Shown here: piece after piece, positions 44,735 to 53,256 of the stretch
Layout: each line of letters begins with the position of its first letter
Position numbering within the stretch: the first letter of the stretch is position 1
Origin: Hyphomicrobiales bacterium
GTDB taxonomy: Bacteria; Pseudomonadota; Alphaproteobacteria; Rhizobiales; Rhizobiaceae
NCBI GenBank assembly: GCA_900470155.1
Contig: UBZT01000013.1
Span: 42,995-106,994 of the forward strand
Direction of reading: 5' to 3'
Length of the DNA stretch: 64,000 bases
Program-made: the position numbers and the translations under genes
Notes under the pieces: generated by a model
Told to the model about the DNA's origin: nothing
The model's database searches: none
The model's input: the letters and a program-made list of their open reading frames with translations, nothing else

Positions 44735-45778
44735 TTAGTGTCCTTGTTGTTCAATGTTCACGGGCATGCCTGTGCGTGCGCTTTCGATCGCGCCGAAGAC
44801 CATGGCGAGGCTCTTGATGTTGTCGGCACTGACGGTCTCGGGCTGCGTGCCGGTTCGGATGGCGCGAATGAAATCGGTAATCACGCTGCGATGGCCGTGC
44901 GTGTGATCATCATCGGGTGCCGGTGCAACCTTAAGCGTTGCGAAGCCATGCAGCAGGCCGGGTTCGTTGCCCGCGACGGAGGCCTCGAAGGCGTCTTCAC
45001 CGTCCCAGGTCAGCATGCCCTTCGAGCCGACGAGGCGCCAGGCGCTTTCCCAGCTCGTGCGACGTCCTTCCGCGCACCAGGAGCCGCGATACGTGAAGAC
45101 CGCGTCGCCGGACAGGCGGAATGTCGCATTGGCAGATGCGCCATGGGCGTACCAGGAGCCGGACGGGTTGGTTTCGATGCAATAGGCGGAAAGAGGGGTC
45201 TTGCCGGACACGAAGCGGGCGGCGTCGAATGTGTGGATCGCCATGTCGAGCAACAACACATTGTCCATGGCCTCACGGAACCCGCCGAAATGCGGACCAA
45301 GGAAGAAGTCGCAATGGATACCGGTCAGCTCGCCGATCAAGCCTTCGTCGACAGCACGACGGAGACGACGAACACCGGAGATGAAGCGACGGTTCTGGAC
45401 GACGGCGTGCATGCGGCCGGTCTTGGCCGCCAGAGCGGTCAATTCTTCGGCCTCCTGCATGGAGGCTGCGAGCGGCTTTTCGGAGAGGACATGGCAGCCA
45501 GCAAGAAGACCGGCGGAGACGACGGCCCGGCGCGCCTGGGGCACGACAACATCGAACAGAAGATCGGCCTTTGTTGCCTCAAGCACGATACCGAGATCTG
45601 TGCCGATGGCGATGCCGCGCAGGCCGAACTCTTCCGCCAGCGCTTCGGCGGTCGCACGATCGAGATCGACCATGCCGACGATTGTCACGCTTTCCTTAAG
45701 CTCGGGCGTCGATTGAAGCGCATTCAGCCACCCTCTGGCCATAGCTCCGCATCCGCACAAAACGGCTCTGTATGTCAC
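44735..45778 (-). CDS. Gfo/Idh/MocA-family oxidoreductase
   Basis: 347 residues. The N-terminal Rossmann fold begins YRAVLCGCGAMARGW and has LDRATAEALAEEFG; the conserved EKPLA (about residue 92) holds the catalytic Lys of the family. The C-terminal beta-sheet domain follows, with a HTFDAARF His in the substrate site. It oxidises or reduces a sugar or polyol with NAD(P), cytoplasmic. The start is a GTG with a strong GGGAGGATACCA ahead. It is the first gene of the six-gene operon, directly downstream of the operator bound by the divergent LacI-type regulator. Confidence 0.9.
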   Translation of the reverse strand: MTYRAVLCGCGAMARGWLNALQSTPELKESVTIVGMVDLDRATAEALAEEFGLRGIAIGTDLGIVLEATKADLLFDVVVPQARRAVVSAGLLAGCHVLSEKPLAASMQEAEELTALAAKTGRMHAVVQNRRFISGVRRLRRAVDEGLIGELTGIHCDFFLGPHFGGFREAMDNVLLLDMAIHTFDAARFVSGKTPLSAYCIETNPSGSWYAHGASANATFRLSGDAVFTYRGSWCAEGRRTSWESAWRLVGSKGMLTWDGEDAFEASVAGNEPGLLHGFATLKVAPAPDDDHTHGHRSVITDFIRAIRTGTQPETVSADNIKSLAMVFGAIESARTGMPVNIEQQGH

Positions 45779-45825
45779 TGGTATCCTCCCAAGGGATAGA
45801 CCAAAACTCCTCTTTCGATCTTTCC

Positions 45826-45839
45826 CGTAAACGTTTACG
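45826..45839. promoter_or_regulatory. LacI-type operator (perfect 14-bp palindrome)
   Basis: CGTAAACGTTTACG is a perfect palindrome with the central CG typical of LacI-family operators. It lies 48 bp upstream of the Gfo/Idh/MocA start and between it and the divergent repressor gene. Confidence 0.7.
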
Positions 45840-45877
45840 ATACTAGGAACAGGTGCCGTCCTGTGTCAATAGGGTTT

Positions 45878-45891
45878 CGTAAACGATAACG
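45878..45891. promoter_or_regulatory. second, imperfect LacI-type operator
   Basis: CGTAAACGATAACG keeps 10 of 14 palindromic positions and its left half is identical to the first operator. It sits about 25 bp ahead of the repressor start, placed to autoregulate it. The 52-bp centre-to-centre spacing is close to five helical turns. Confidence 0.55.
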
Positions 45892-45915
45892 GTGCGTGGG
45901 CGGGGAGCAGGTTTC

Positions 45916-46950
45916 ATGAAAGGCATTCGCCAACTCGCAGACCATCTCGATATTTCCATCGGGACGGTTTCGCGTGCCTTGAACGGCAAGCCTGATGTCA
46001 ACGAGGAAACACGCCGCCGCGTGCTGGAGGCGGCAGAGCAACTGGGCTATGTGGCGAACCAGGCGGGTCGCTCTCTGCGCAAGGGCGCGACGGGCATTAT
46101 CGGCTTCATGATGCAGACAGGCCATGAGATTACGGGCCAGGGCGATACGTTTTTCATGAGCGTCTTTGACGGCGTGCAGACGGTGTTTGCGCGGCACAAG
46201 CTCGATCTTGTCGCCCTTTTGTGTTCATCTGAGGAAGATCCCGACGACTATCTGAAGCGTGTGGTTGCCCGCGGTTTCGCCGATGGCATCATTCTGTCCG
46301 CAACGCGTCGGCATGACCATCGATTCGAGTTTCTAGACCGTGCGAAGATCCCCTTCATCACACTGGGCCGTAGCCAGACGGATGTCGGTCAACCTTGGTA
46401 TGACCTGGATTTCGAGGGTATCGCCGATCAGGCTGTCGATCGCCTTGTCAGCAAAGGACACAGACGGATCGCGATTTCCCGGCCGCATGATGACATCAAT
46501 CTTGGGCACGTGTTTGTCGAACGCTGCCGGGAGGCACTGGCACGGCATGGCTTGCAGTTGGATGAAAATCATATCTTTCGTTCGAAGCCGAATGAAACGG
46601 GGGGGTACCAGATTGCCCGTGATCTGATTGCATGCACGGATCGGCCCACCGCAATTGTGCTGGTCAACGAAGCAACGACCATTGGCCTCTATCGCGGTCT
46701 GGAAGAGGCGGGTCTGAAGCCGGGCAGGGATGTTGCGGTGATTGGCCAATACAGCCCGCAATGCCAGTTCTTGTCACCGCGGTTGACCTGTTTCAGTCTG
46801 TCGCTACGCGATCTTGGCATCGCTCTGGCGGAAAGCCTGCTCGCGACCATGCCGGCCTTCTCGCAACACTATCCCCAGGCTGCCGGCCGACAACTGTGGC
46901 CCATGACGCTTGTTGAAGGTGACAGCGACCACGGTGGTGTGTCTGCTTAG
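45916..46950 (+). CDS. LacI-family transcriptional regulator
   Basis: 344 residues. The N-terminal LacI helix-turn-helix (IRQLADHLDISIGTVSRALNGKPDV) and hinge helix (NQAGRSLRKGATG) are followed by a periplasmic-binding-like sensor domain (FMMQTG, DGIILSATR, RIAISRPHDD, PTAIVLVNEATTIG). The ATG at 45916 has GGAGCAGG ahead; the eight codons before it overlap the second operator and are unlikely to be translated. It should repress the divergent importer/oxidoreductase operon through the palindrome at 45826 until its sugar binds. Confidence 0.92.
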   Translation: MKGIRQLADHLDISIGTVSRALNGKPDVNEETRRRVLEAAEQLGYVANQAGRSLRKGATGIIGFMMQTGHEITGQGDTFFMSVFDGVQTVFARHKLDLVALLCSSEEDPDDYLKRVVARGFADGIILSATRRHDHRFEFLDRAKIPFITLGRSQTDVGQPWYDLDFEGIADQAVDRLVSKGHRRIAISRPHDDINLGHVFVERCREALARHGLQLDENHIFRSKPNETGGYQIARDLIACTDRPTAIVLVNEATTIGLYRGLEEAGLKPGRDVAVIGQYSPQCQFLSPRLTCFSLSLRDLGIALAESLLATMPAFSQHYPQAAGRQLWPMTLVEGDSDHGGVSA

Positions 46951-47025
46951 CCGGCATTTGATCGCGCATTCCCCGGGAACTTGTCGGGCTAGTTATGCAT
47001 TCTCGAAGAACTGCAGAAGTTAGAA

Positions 47026-47051
47026 TACCAATCTGGTAGAGATTGTTGACA
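47026..47051 (+). promoter_or_regulatory. inverted repeat and -35-like box ahead of small genes
   Basis: TACCAATCTGGTA (47026-47038) is an inverted repeat with five-base arms, followed by TTGACA (47046-47051). A clear -10 is not seen; two TGTGAC words follow closely. The region 46951-47119 holds nothing else I can name and is more AT-rich than its surroundings. Confidence 0.3.
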
Positions 47052-47119
47052 CGAGGCGAAATTGTGACGAAACTGTGACCGTTGGTTCATGATGACCGCA
47101 ACAGACGGAAGGATGAAAA

Positions 47120-47311
47120 ATGCCCCAGAGTGTGGAAACGCTTTCTTTCGATCTTTTTGGTCTTGCACGGCGGCTGGTGCCCTCAACCGATACAGCGTTG
47201 CGGGCGTCGGAGACGAAGCGGCCCGTGGTTGCAAAACATGATGACGATACGGATGCCGCCGATTGCCGGCGTCATGAGATATTCTTCTGGGGTATGTTCC
47301 CCATTCTCTAG
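47120..47311 (+). CDS. small hypothetical protein, 63 residues
   Basis: I do not recognise this gene. It has a good ATG with GGAAGG seven bases ahead, and codes for a hydrophilic 63-residue peptide. There is a basic/Leu-rich start (LFGLARRLVPS), an acidic cluster (KHDDDTDAADC) and a hydrophobic aromatic tail FFWGMFPIL. The tail could insert in or lie on the membrane. Only ten bases separate its stop from the next small gene, which has its own GGGAG, so the two look like a coupled pair. A longer overlapping frame starts at 47082 but lacks a ribosome site. Expression is not proven. Confidence 0.5.
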   Translation: MPQSVETLSFDLFGLARRLVPSTDTALRASETKRPVVAKHDDDTDAADCRRHEIFFWGMFPIL

Positions 47312-47321
47312 TCGGGAGTAG

Positions 47322-47459
47322 ATGATGGCCTTTGCACCTTGCCAAAGTCAGCAACGCGACGCTGTTCGTAGCAGCGCACGCTTTTGGTCCGACAAATGCG
47401 CCCTGGCGGTTGCAGTGTTGTCCATCAGCTTCATAGCGGGACTGCTCTTCTTGCTGTAA
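47322..47459 (+). CDS. small membrane peptide, 45 residues
   Basis: Two ATG codons in tandem at 47322 follow GTCGGGAGTAG, a convincing ribosome site. The product has a polar, Arg-containing half (CQSQQRDAVRSSARFWSDK) and one C-terminal membrane span of about 18 residues ending in LLFLL, so the N-terminus is probably cytoplasmic. Two Cys are present. I do not recognise the family. It is immediately downstream of the 63-residue gene and 176 bp upstream of the peroxiredoxin on the same strand. Single-span peptides of this size often regulate a membrane complex or respond to stress, but nothing here proves that. Confidence 0.5.
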   Translation: MMAFAPCQSQQRDAVRSSARFWSDKCALAVAVLSISFIAGLLFLL

Positions 47460-47635
47460 CGTGAAACCTACACTGCTTAGGTGTTCTGCTGAATTCGGCA
47501 CGTGGGCTTTTCGAGCACGCGGCCCCTGTGAGGCAAACGGTTATGGGAGCCGAACGGTAAGCAATCAAGTCGGTAGGGGCATTCTCCTTCCCGGCAATCC
47601 GACTCAAGCAATTTTCAATGATTTCGGAGCTGAGC

Positions 47636-48295
47636 ATGACACTTCGCATCAACCAACTTGCACCTGATTTTTCGGCTGAGACCACGCAGGGAGCGATCAG
47701 TTTTCATGAATGGATCGGCGAAAGCTGGGCCGTGCTGTTTTCGCACCCCAAGAATTTCACGCCGGTGTGCACCACCGAACTCGGTGCCATGGCCGGGCTG
47801 GACGACGAGTTTCGCAAGCGCAATGTCAAGGTCATCGGTATTTCGGTCGATCCTGTCGACAGCCACGTCAAGTGGAAGCAGGACATCAAGACAGCCACCG
47901 GTTTCGAGGTTGCCTATCCGCTGATCGGCGACAAGGATTTGAAGGTTGCCAAGCTCTACGACATGTTGCCGGACGACGCGGGCGAAAGTTCGGAAGGTCG
48001 TACACCTGCCGACAATGCGACCGTTCGCTCCGTTTATGTCATTGGCCCGGACAAGAAGATCAAGCTGATCCTGACCTACCCGATGACCACCGGCCGCAAC
48101 TTCGACGAGATCCTGCGTACGATCGACTCGATCCAGCTGACCGCCAAGCACCAGGTGGCGACACCCGCAAACTGGAAGCAGGGCGATGATGTCATCATCA
48201 CGGCGGCCGTCTCCAACGAAGACGCGATTGCCCGCTTCGGTTCCTTCGATACGGTTTTGCCTTACCTGCGCAAGACCAAGCAGCCGCAGGCCTGA
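47636..48295 (+). CDS. 1-Cys peroxiredoxin (Prx6 type)
   Basis: 219 residues from the ATG at 47636, which has TCGGAGCTGAGC ahead. The peroxidatic Cys lies in FTPVCTTELGAMAGL (about residue 45), the Prx6-type motif, and the C-terminal extension (QGDDVIITAAVSNEDAI) is the dimer-forming part typical of 1-Cys peroxiredoxins. It reduces hydrogen peroxide and organic peroxides in the cytoplasm using an external thiol or ascorbate-like donor. A strong terminator follows 30 bp after the stop, so the gene ends its own transcript. The 176-bp upstream gap (47460-47635) has a weak ACCTA/TAGGT stem but no OxyR site that I can see. Confidence 0.92.
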   Translation: MTLRINQLAPDFSAETTQGAISFHEWIGESWAVLFSHPKNFTPVCTTELGAMAGLDDEFRKRNVKVIGISVDPVDSHVKWKQDIKTATGFEVAYPLIGDKDLKVAKLYDMLPDDAGESSEGRTPADNATVRSVYVIGPDKKIKLILTYPMTTGRNFDEILRTIDSIQLTAKHQVATPANWKQGDDVIITAAVSNEDAIARFGSFDTVLPYLRKTKQPQA

Positions 48296-48325
48296 CGGGC
48301 GGTCGCAAGACCGAAGGTAGTTGTG

Positions 48326-48351
48326 AAATCGCCCGGTCTCCGGGCGATTTT
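48326..48351 (+). terminator. rho-independent terminator after peroxiredoxin
   Basis: AAATCGCCCGG and CCGGGCGATTT form an 11-base-pair perfect stem with a TCT loop and run into TTTT. It is in the 27-105 bp after the peroxiredoxin stop and so marks the M24 peptidase as a separate transcript with its start downstream. Confidence 0.85.
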
Positions 48352-48400
48352 GCATTTCAGACACCGTGGCATGATCGCTAAGGTCGGGACGATCAACAGG

Positions 48401-49639
48401 ATGGAAGATGTGAGCAATCTTGACCGGATGCGTGCCCAGAGACTTCTTCAGGCGGAGGCAGCCGATGCGTTGGTCCTCTTCCAGCCGGAAGCGTTTCGCT
48501 ATGCGACGGGTGCGAGCGCCGGGGTGGCAACGATGTGGGGACGGGCAGGTTCGGCCATTGCGCTTGTGCCTGCGGACGCTGGCTGTCCGATGGCCGTCGT
48601 CGTCAGCGATCATGCCGCAGGCGCGGTCCGCCGAAGCTTGGGCGAGGCCGATATCCGGACACACCGGATCTGGATTGACAGTGTCGGCCTTCGAGGCGAA
48701 AGCGATCTTGCCGGTGTGAATGCTGCCTACCGACAGGCCGGCAATGTCGGCCCGCGACCGGAAACATTCGATCAGGATGCCTGTTTCCGGCTGCTCGGCG
48801 ATCTGCTTTGCGACCGGAGCCTGGCCAGCGCGCGCATCGCTGTCGATCTGGAGTTCATGCCGTCGGCGGACTTCCTGTCGCTGAAAGCAATATTGCCGGA
48901 TGTGACCTGGCTTGATGGCTCGACCGTTCTGCGACGGCTGCGCGTGGTCAAGACGCCGACCGAAATCACCTGGCTGAGACAGGCTTCGCGGGCGGCGGAA
49001 GCGGGCCTTGTCCGCATGCGGGAGACGATCGCCGCCGGCGTGCCGCTTTCTGCCTTGTCAGCAGCATGGCTCGAGGGCGCGCAATCCGAGGCTCACGCCC
49101 AGGGCTACGGGCTGAGCGGGCATTGGGACTATATTTCGGTCGGTGCCGATCTTGGCGACAGCCGGGCGGTCGTAACGCCGGGCGCACTGATCAAGGCCGA
49201 TGTCGGGACGCTGGTGGAGGGCTATTCCTCGGATGGCGCGCGAACCTTCTGCCTTGGAAAGCCTACAGCGCTTGCCGGCGACATCTTCAAGGCTCTCGAG
49301 CAGGCCTTTGCCGTCGGGCTCGAACACATACGGCCCGGCAACAGTTTCGGTTCGGTGCATGCGGCGATGCTCGGTTCCATGCGCCGGGACGGTTTTGACG
49401 AGTATTACCGTGGCCATTTCGGCCATTCGGTCGGCGGCAGCGTCGGCATCGAGGAATGGCCGTTCTTCTCGCATGACAATGGCGAAGTCATCGAGCCGAA
49501 CATGGTTGTTGCGCTGGAGGCGCCGTTTTATGCGCAAGGGCTCGGGGCACTGATGATCGAGGACCAGTTCCTGGTCACGCAGACGGGTGCCGAATGCATG
49601 AATGCACTGCCGCGTACCCTGGTCGAGCTTTCAGCCTGA
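48401..49639 (+). CDS. M24-family metallopeptidase (Xaa-Pro aminopeptidase/creatinase fold)
   Basis: About 412 residues. The C-terminal pita-bread domain shows the expected metal ligands: Asp in IKADVGTL, Asp in YSSDGARTF, His in GHFGHSVGG, and two Glu positions in GIEEWPF and MIEDQF. The N-terminal half is a creatinase-type domain. It likely removes an N-terminal residue before proline or hydrolyses a related amide. The start at 48401 follows the terminator and is preferred over frames open from 48323; a GTG at 48410 is also possible. Its stop TGA and the convergent cupin stop share TGATCA, so the genes abut. Substrate unknown. Confidence 0.85.
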   Translation: MEDVSNLDRMRAQRLLQAEAADALVLFQPEAFRYATGASAGVATMWGRAGSAIALVPADAGCPMAVVVSDHAAGAVRRSLGEADIRTHRIWIDSVGLRGESDLAGVNAAYRQAGNVGPRPETFDQDACFRLLGDLLCDRSLASARIAVDLEFMPSADFLSLKAILPDVTWLDGSTVLRRLRVVKTPTEITWLRQASRAAEAGLVRMRETIAAGVPLSALSAAWLEGAQSEAHAQGYGLSGHWDYISVGADLGDSRAVVTPGALIKADVGTLVEGYSSDGARTFCLGKPTALAGDIFKALEQAFAVGLEHIRPGNSFGSVHAAMLGSMRRDGFDEYYRGHFGHSVGGSVGIEEWPFFSHDNGEVIEPNMVVALEAPFYAQGLGALMIEDQFLVTQTGAECMNALPRTLVELSA

Positions 49640-49987
49640 TCAGGCTTCGGCGAGAATGGTGACCGGCCGGTCCCACTGGATCAGGACGACGCATCCGGTA
49701 TCGCTCCAGACAGAATGCTCGCTGCCCTTGGTGTTGACGACATAACAGCCTGGGCCGTAGTCGCCCGCCTCATCCGACTGCGTCCCCTGCAGGACAAGGA
49801 TCGTTTCCAGTCCTTCATGCCGGTGGCGCGGCACAGACGCACCGGCCTCGTATTTCAATAGCGCCACGCCGGGCTGGTCGTCCCTGAACGGTGTGATCCA
49901 GTGAATTGTTACGCCGTCGCGGAACGGGCCGAAATCGAGGCTCTTCCAGCCGCCGTTCGTCAGGCTTTCACGGGTGGTCTCAGGCAT
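49640..49987 (-). CDS. small ChrR-like cupin
   Basis: 115 residues, a single cupin barrel with [10 protein letters not shown] (H55, H57, E61) and a later His in GSEHSVW (H91), the classical metal set. ChrR-type cupins bind zinc or sense oxidised molecules; catalytic ones exist too. The start overlaps the cysteine hydrolase stop by eight bases, so it belongs to the triazine/biuret operon, of which it is the last gene. Its role there is unknown; it could sense or convert an intermediate. Confidence 0.8.
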   Translation of the reverse strand: MPETTRESLTNGGWKSLDFGPFRDGVTIHWITPFRDDQPGVALLKYEAGASVPRHRHEGLETILVLQGTQSDEAGDYGPGCYVVNTKGSEHSVWSDTGCVVLIQWDRPVTILAEA

Positions 49988-50648
49988 GCATCAATCCCTT
50001 CAGGAGGTCGTCGAGATGGGCCGTCCAGCCGACTATGCCGCCTTGAGCGCGGATCATGTCGAGGGCGGCCTGCTTGAAATGCGGGAAATAACTGGCCGTC
50101 GCCTCTTCGACGATCAGGCATTCATAGCCGCGATCATTGGCCTCGCGCATGGTGGTCTGGACGCAGACCTCGGTGGTCACGCCGGCAAAGATCAGCTGCG
50201 TGATACCGCGTTCCTGCAGATCATCACTGAGCGAAGTGGCATAGAACGCGCCCTTTCCGGGCTTTTCGATCACCAGTTCTCCCGCGATGGGCTCAAGTTC
50301 AGGCAGGATCGCCGTGCCGGGTTCGCCGGCGATAAGGATCCGGCCCATCGGCCCGACGTCGCCGATCCTCAAGCTTGGATTGCCACGATTGCGTTTGGCC
50401 GGTGGAAGGTCTGACAGATCCGGACGATGGCATTCCTGGGTGTGGATCACCGGAAGACCGGCATGGCGAAAGCCTTCGATCAGGCGCTTGACGTCCGGCA
50501 CGATCACCGAGACATGGTTGACGTCATTGCCCAGCGTTTCGCCGAAGCCGCCGGGCTCGGCGAAATCGCGCTGCATGTCGATGACAATCAGGGCGACAGA
50601 GTCCCGCTTCAGGGGAAATGCGAAGGGCAGGGCCTTGATATCCGGCAT
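49980..50648 (-). CDS. cysteine hydrolase of the isochorismatase superfamily (biuret-hydrolase-like paralogue)
   Basis: 222 residues. The triad is complete: Asp24 in VIDMQRDF, Lys129 in EKPGKGAF and Cys162 in [12 protein letters not shown]. It is clearly related to the BiuH-type product at 53256-53957 in the same operon (shared HRPDLxDLPxxKR, GGxxG and [11 protein letters not shown] blocks) but is shorter and diverged in the substrate loops, so a different amide is likely. Characterised relatives cleave biuret or triuret. The ATG start shares one base with the ATPase stop (TGATG). Candidates are triuret, a carbamoyl compound or another urea oligomer; I cannot choose among them. Confidence 0.85.
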   Translation of the reverse strand: MPDIKALPFAFPLKRDSVALIVIDMQRDFAEPGGFGETLGNDVNHVSVIVPDVKRLIEGFRHAGLPVIHTQECHRPDLSDLPPAKRNRGNPSLRIGDVGPMGRILIAGEPGTAILPELEPIAGELVIEKPGKGAFYATSLSDDLQERGITQLIFAGVTTEVCVQTTMREANDRGYECLIVEEATASYFPHFKQAALDMIRAQGGIVGWTAHLDDLLKGLMHA

Positions 50649-52204
50649 CAGTGATGTCCCGCCATATGGGCGCCGATGACGGAAATGTCGGCTTCGCGCG
50701 CCGGGGTTTCATAGACCAGCTTGCCATCGGACATGACGATGATGCGGTCGGACATTTCCATCAGCTCGTCGAGATCTTCGGAAATCAGCAGTACCGCCGT
50801 ACCGCCATTGCGGGCTTTCATGATCCGCGAGCGGATCTCGGCAACGGCCGAGAAGTCCAGGCCGAAACAGGGGTTGGAGACGATCAGGAGATCGACCTCG
50901 CCGGTCAGCTCGCGCGCGAGCACCGCACGCTGGACATTGCCGCCCGACAACGAGGCGATGGGCGAGGCCGGTGACGCCGTCTTGACCTTGAAATCACCGA
51001 TCAGCTTGCCCGCAAGGCGGCGCATGGCGCGACCGTCAAGCCAGCGGGTCTCGCGGCCGTCGGTCTTCAGGTCGAATGTGCGGAAGGAGAGGTTTTCGGA
51101 CACGCTCATTTTCGGTGCGCAGGCGTTTTGCAGCGGCTCTTCGGGAATGAAGCGAACATTGTTGGCGCGGGTTTCGGCGCGGGTCGCGCCATAGGGTTTG
51201 CCCTTGACCGCGACATTGCCGGCATTCGCCGGGCGTTGGCCGGCGAGGATTTCCGACAATTCCTTCTGGCCGTTGCCGGATATGCCGGCGATGCCGACGA
51301 TTTCGCCGGAATGCACCACCAGTTCGTCGATCTCTATGGTTTTCAGACCGCTGCGGTCGGGTGCCCTGACGCTGCTGAGGGACAGAATTTTTGCGGCACC
51401 CCCATTGACGGGCAGGCGGGTGTCGAGTTCGGCAAGCTTGACGTCGCCGATCATCATCGCAGCCATCTCCCGGGTCGACAGTTCGGAGGTCTTGCCGCCA
51501 CCGGTCAGTTTGCCCTTGCGCAGAACGGAGACGGCATCGGCAAACTTGGTGACTTCATGAAACTTGTGGCTGATCATCAGCACGGTCAGTTCGCCGCTCT
51601 GGGTCAGGCCGCGGACCAGACCCAGCATGTCGTCGGCTTCCGCCGGCGTCAGCACCGAGGTCGGTTCGTCGAGCACGAGAAAGCGACGTCCGAGATAGAG
51701 CTGTTTGATGATCTCGAGCTTCTGCTTTTCACCGGCCGCAAGTTCGGCGACCGGGCGGTGCAGCGGGATCTCGAAGGGCATGGTCTGCATGAACGCGGCA
51801 AGTGCCTTCTTTTCCTGCGCCCAGTTGATCACGGCCGGCACTTCGCTGCGGCTGATCACCAGGTTTTCGGCGCCGGTCAGGGACGGGACGAGGGTGAAAT
51901 GCTGGTAGACCATGCCGAGGCCGAAGGCTGCCGCATCGCGCGGCGAGGCGACGGACACTTCCCGGTCATCGACCATCAGCTGGCCTGATGTCTGGCGATA
52001 GAAACCCATGATGCATTTGACCAGTGTGGACTTGCCGGCGCCGTTTTCGCCGAGTAGCGCGTGGAACGAGCCCGGTTCGACCTTGATCGAAACATGGTCG
52101 AGTGCGGTGAAGGCACCGAAGCGCATGGTCATGTCGACCGTCTCGATACCGACGGCGGGTATCTCTTTCGTACGAAGGATCTCACCGATAATGCTCACGG
52201 TCAC
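50648..52204 (-). CDS. ABC transporter ATPase of BMP/nucleoside-type importer (RbsA-like dual domain)
   Basis: 518 residues, two ATPase halves in the RbsA/YufO style. Half 1 has Walker A GENGAGKS (52-59), signature [11 protein letters not shown] and VLDEPTSVL. Half 2 has a degenerate Walker A around [14 protein letters not shown], with [17 protein letters not shown] as its signature. One degenerate half is normal in this family. It energises the two permeases at 55008-57082. The start is a GTG whose bases overlap the cyanuric acid hydrolase stop (GTGA). Placing the ATPase between enzyme genes, not next to the permeases, is unusual but the frame is intact. Confidence 0.9.
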   Translation of the reverse strand: MTVSIIGEILRTKEIPAVGIETVDMTMRFGAFTALDHVSIKVEPGSFHALLGENGAGKSTLVKCIMGFYRQTSGQLMVDDREVSVASPRDAAAFGLGMVYQHFTLVPSLTGAENLVISRSEVPAVINWAQEKKALAAFMQTMPFEIPLHRPVAELAAGEKQKLEIIKQLYLGRRFLVLDEPTSVLTPAEADDMLGLVRGLTQSGELTVLMISHKFHEVTKFADAVSVLRKGKLTGGGKTSELSTREMAAMMIGDVKLAELDTRLPVNGGAAKILSLSSVRAPDRSGLKTIEIDELVVHSGEIVGIAGISGNGQKELSEILAGQRPANAGNVAVKGKPYGATRAETRANNVRFIPEEPLQNACAPKMSVSENLSFRTFDLKTDGRETRWLDGRAMRRLAGKLIGDFKVKTASPASPIASLSGGNVQRAVLARELTGEVDLLIVSNPCFGLDFSAVAEIRSRIMKARNGGTAVLLISEDLDELMEMSDRIIVMSDGKLVYETPAREADISVIGAHMAGHH

Positions 52205-53256
52205 TGCTCCTTTTCAACGATGATGGCGACAGGCCCGCCACCGGGTGGGCCCTGATGTTCGGCACCACCCGAGACGTAGAGATCGGTCATGCCGAAGATG
52301 CCGGCGAGAACGCCGCCGACAAAGGCGCGGGCATGGCGGGTGGCGGAAATGTCGGAATCGTCCAGCATCGTGTGGCGGCGTCCGCGCACGGATCCGCTCG
52401 GATCTGGCTCGGCCTTTGCCAGCACCGCCTTGAGCCGAGCGTCCTGAGGCAGGCGCTCGCGGGCGGCGCGCACGGATGCGGTATCGATCGCGTCCTGCAT
52501 CACCGCATGATCGATGGCGAGCGGGCCTGACCATGCGTCGCTCATGCCGAGCACGATGATTTCATGGTCGGTCAGTTCGACGCCAGCCGAGGTAGAGGCG
52601 CAACTAGAATAAATGTGAAAGCTGTTGCCGATATCGGCGTCATTGATCGCATGCTCGGTGACTTCCTCCAGAGCGAGGGCTACGCCGAGCGCCGATGCGC
52701 CGCGGGAAAAGCCCATCGACTTCAAGGTGTCGCGGGTCACTGTCGTTGCACCGGATGCCTGCGCATCCGCAACCCGTTTTGCCGTCAGCAGCGGGCATTT
52801 GATCTGGACGAAATGGACGTCCCTGGGGCTGGTGATACCCGCATCCTTCATCGCCTGGCGGACGCCGTCGGCGACCATCGTCACCTGGTCCTTGCGGCCG
52901 AGTTGGGCTGGGGCAAGGTCGGGCGTTCTCGACACGCCGATCGCCAGCGCGCCTGCACCCGGTGCGTCGGATCTTTCGCGGGCAAATACGGTCCAGTGTG
53001 GAGAAAGAGCGCCTTCGGTGCCGCCTGACATGATGATCGACGCGCCTTTGACGCCATGTCGGGCAAACAGCTGTTCGAAGGACTGCGTGGCATAGCCGCG
53101 GCTGAAATCATTGACGCAACCATTGCCTTCGGTCTTGCCGAGAATGGCGACGACGCTTGCCGGCGCAAGGCCAGCGGAGAATAAGGCTTCGACGCCCGTG
53201 ACATCGTCTGGGGCGTCGGCTGAAACGCGGTAGACCTGTGCACGCCAGGAGGCCAT
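52201..53256 (-). CDS. atzD: cyanuric acid amidohydrolase (AtzD/TrzD/barbiturase family)
   Basis: 351 residues. The AtzD/barbiturase fold has three repeats, each giving a Ser-Lys pair. Seen are LGKTEGNG (K41), MSGGTEG (S77), VQIKCPLLT (K153), IYSSCAST (S217/218) and the third-repeat VSGGAEHQGPPGGG (S329). The family opens the cyanuric acid ring to carboxybiuret, which loses CO2 to give biuret; barbiturases act on barbituric acid. The BiuH-type gene right next to it makes cyanuric acid the better call. The ATG at 53256 overlaps the biuret hydrolase stop as ATGA. Confidence 0.88.
   Translation of the reverse strand: MASWRAQVYRVSADAPDDVTGVEALFSAGLAPASVVAILGKTEGNGCVNDFSRGYATQSFEQLFARHGVKGASIIMSGGTEGALSPHWTVFARERSDAPGAGALAIGVSRTPDLAPAQLGRKDQVTMVADGVRQAMKDAGITSPRDVHFVQIKCPLLTAKRVADAQASGATTVTRDTLKSMGFSRGASALGVALALEEVTEHAINDADIGNSFHIYSSCASTSAGVELTDHEIIVLGMSDAWSGPLAIDHAVMQDAIDTASVRAARERLPQDARLKAVLAKAEPDPSGSVRGRRHTMLDDSDISATRHARAFVGGVLAGIFGMTDLYVSGGAEHQGPPGGGPVAIIVEKEQ

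Noticed and set aside
47460..47635. Small RNA or riboswitch ahead of the peroxiredoxin
   Set aside because: Only weak short stems are visible and no known motif; nothing firm to report.
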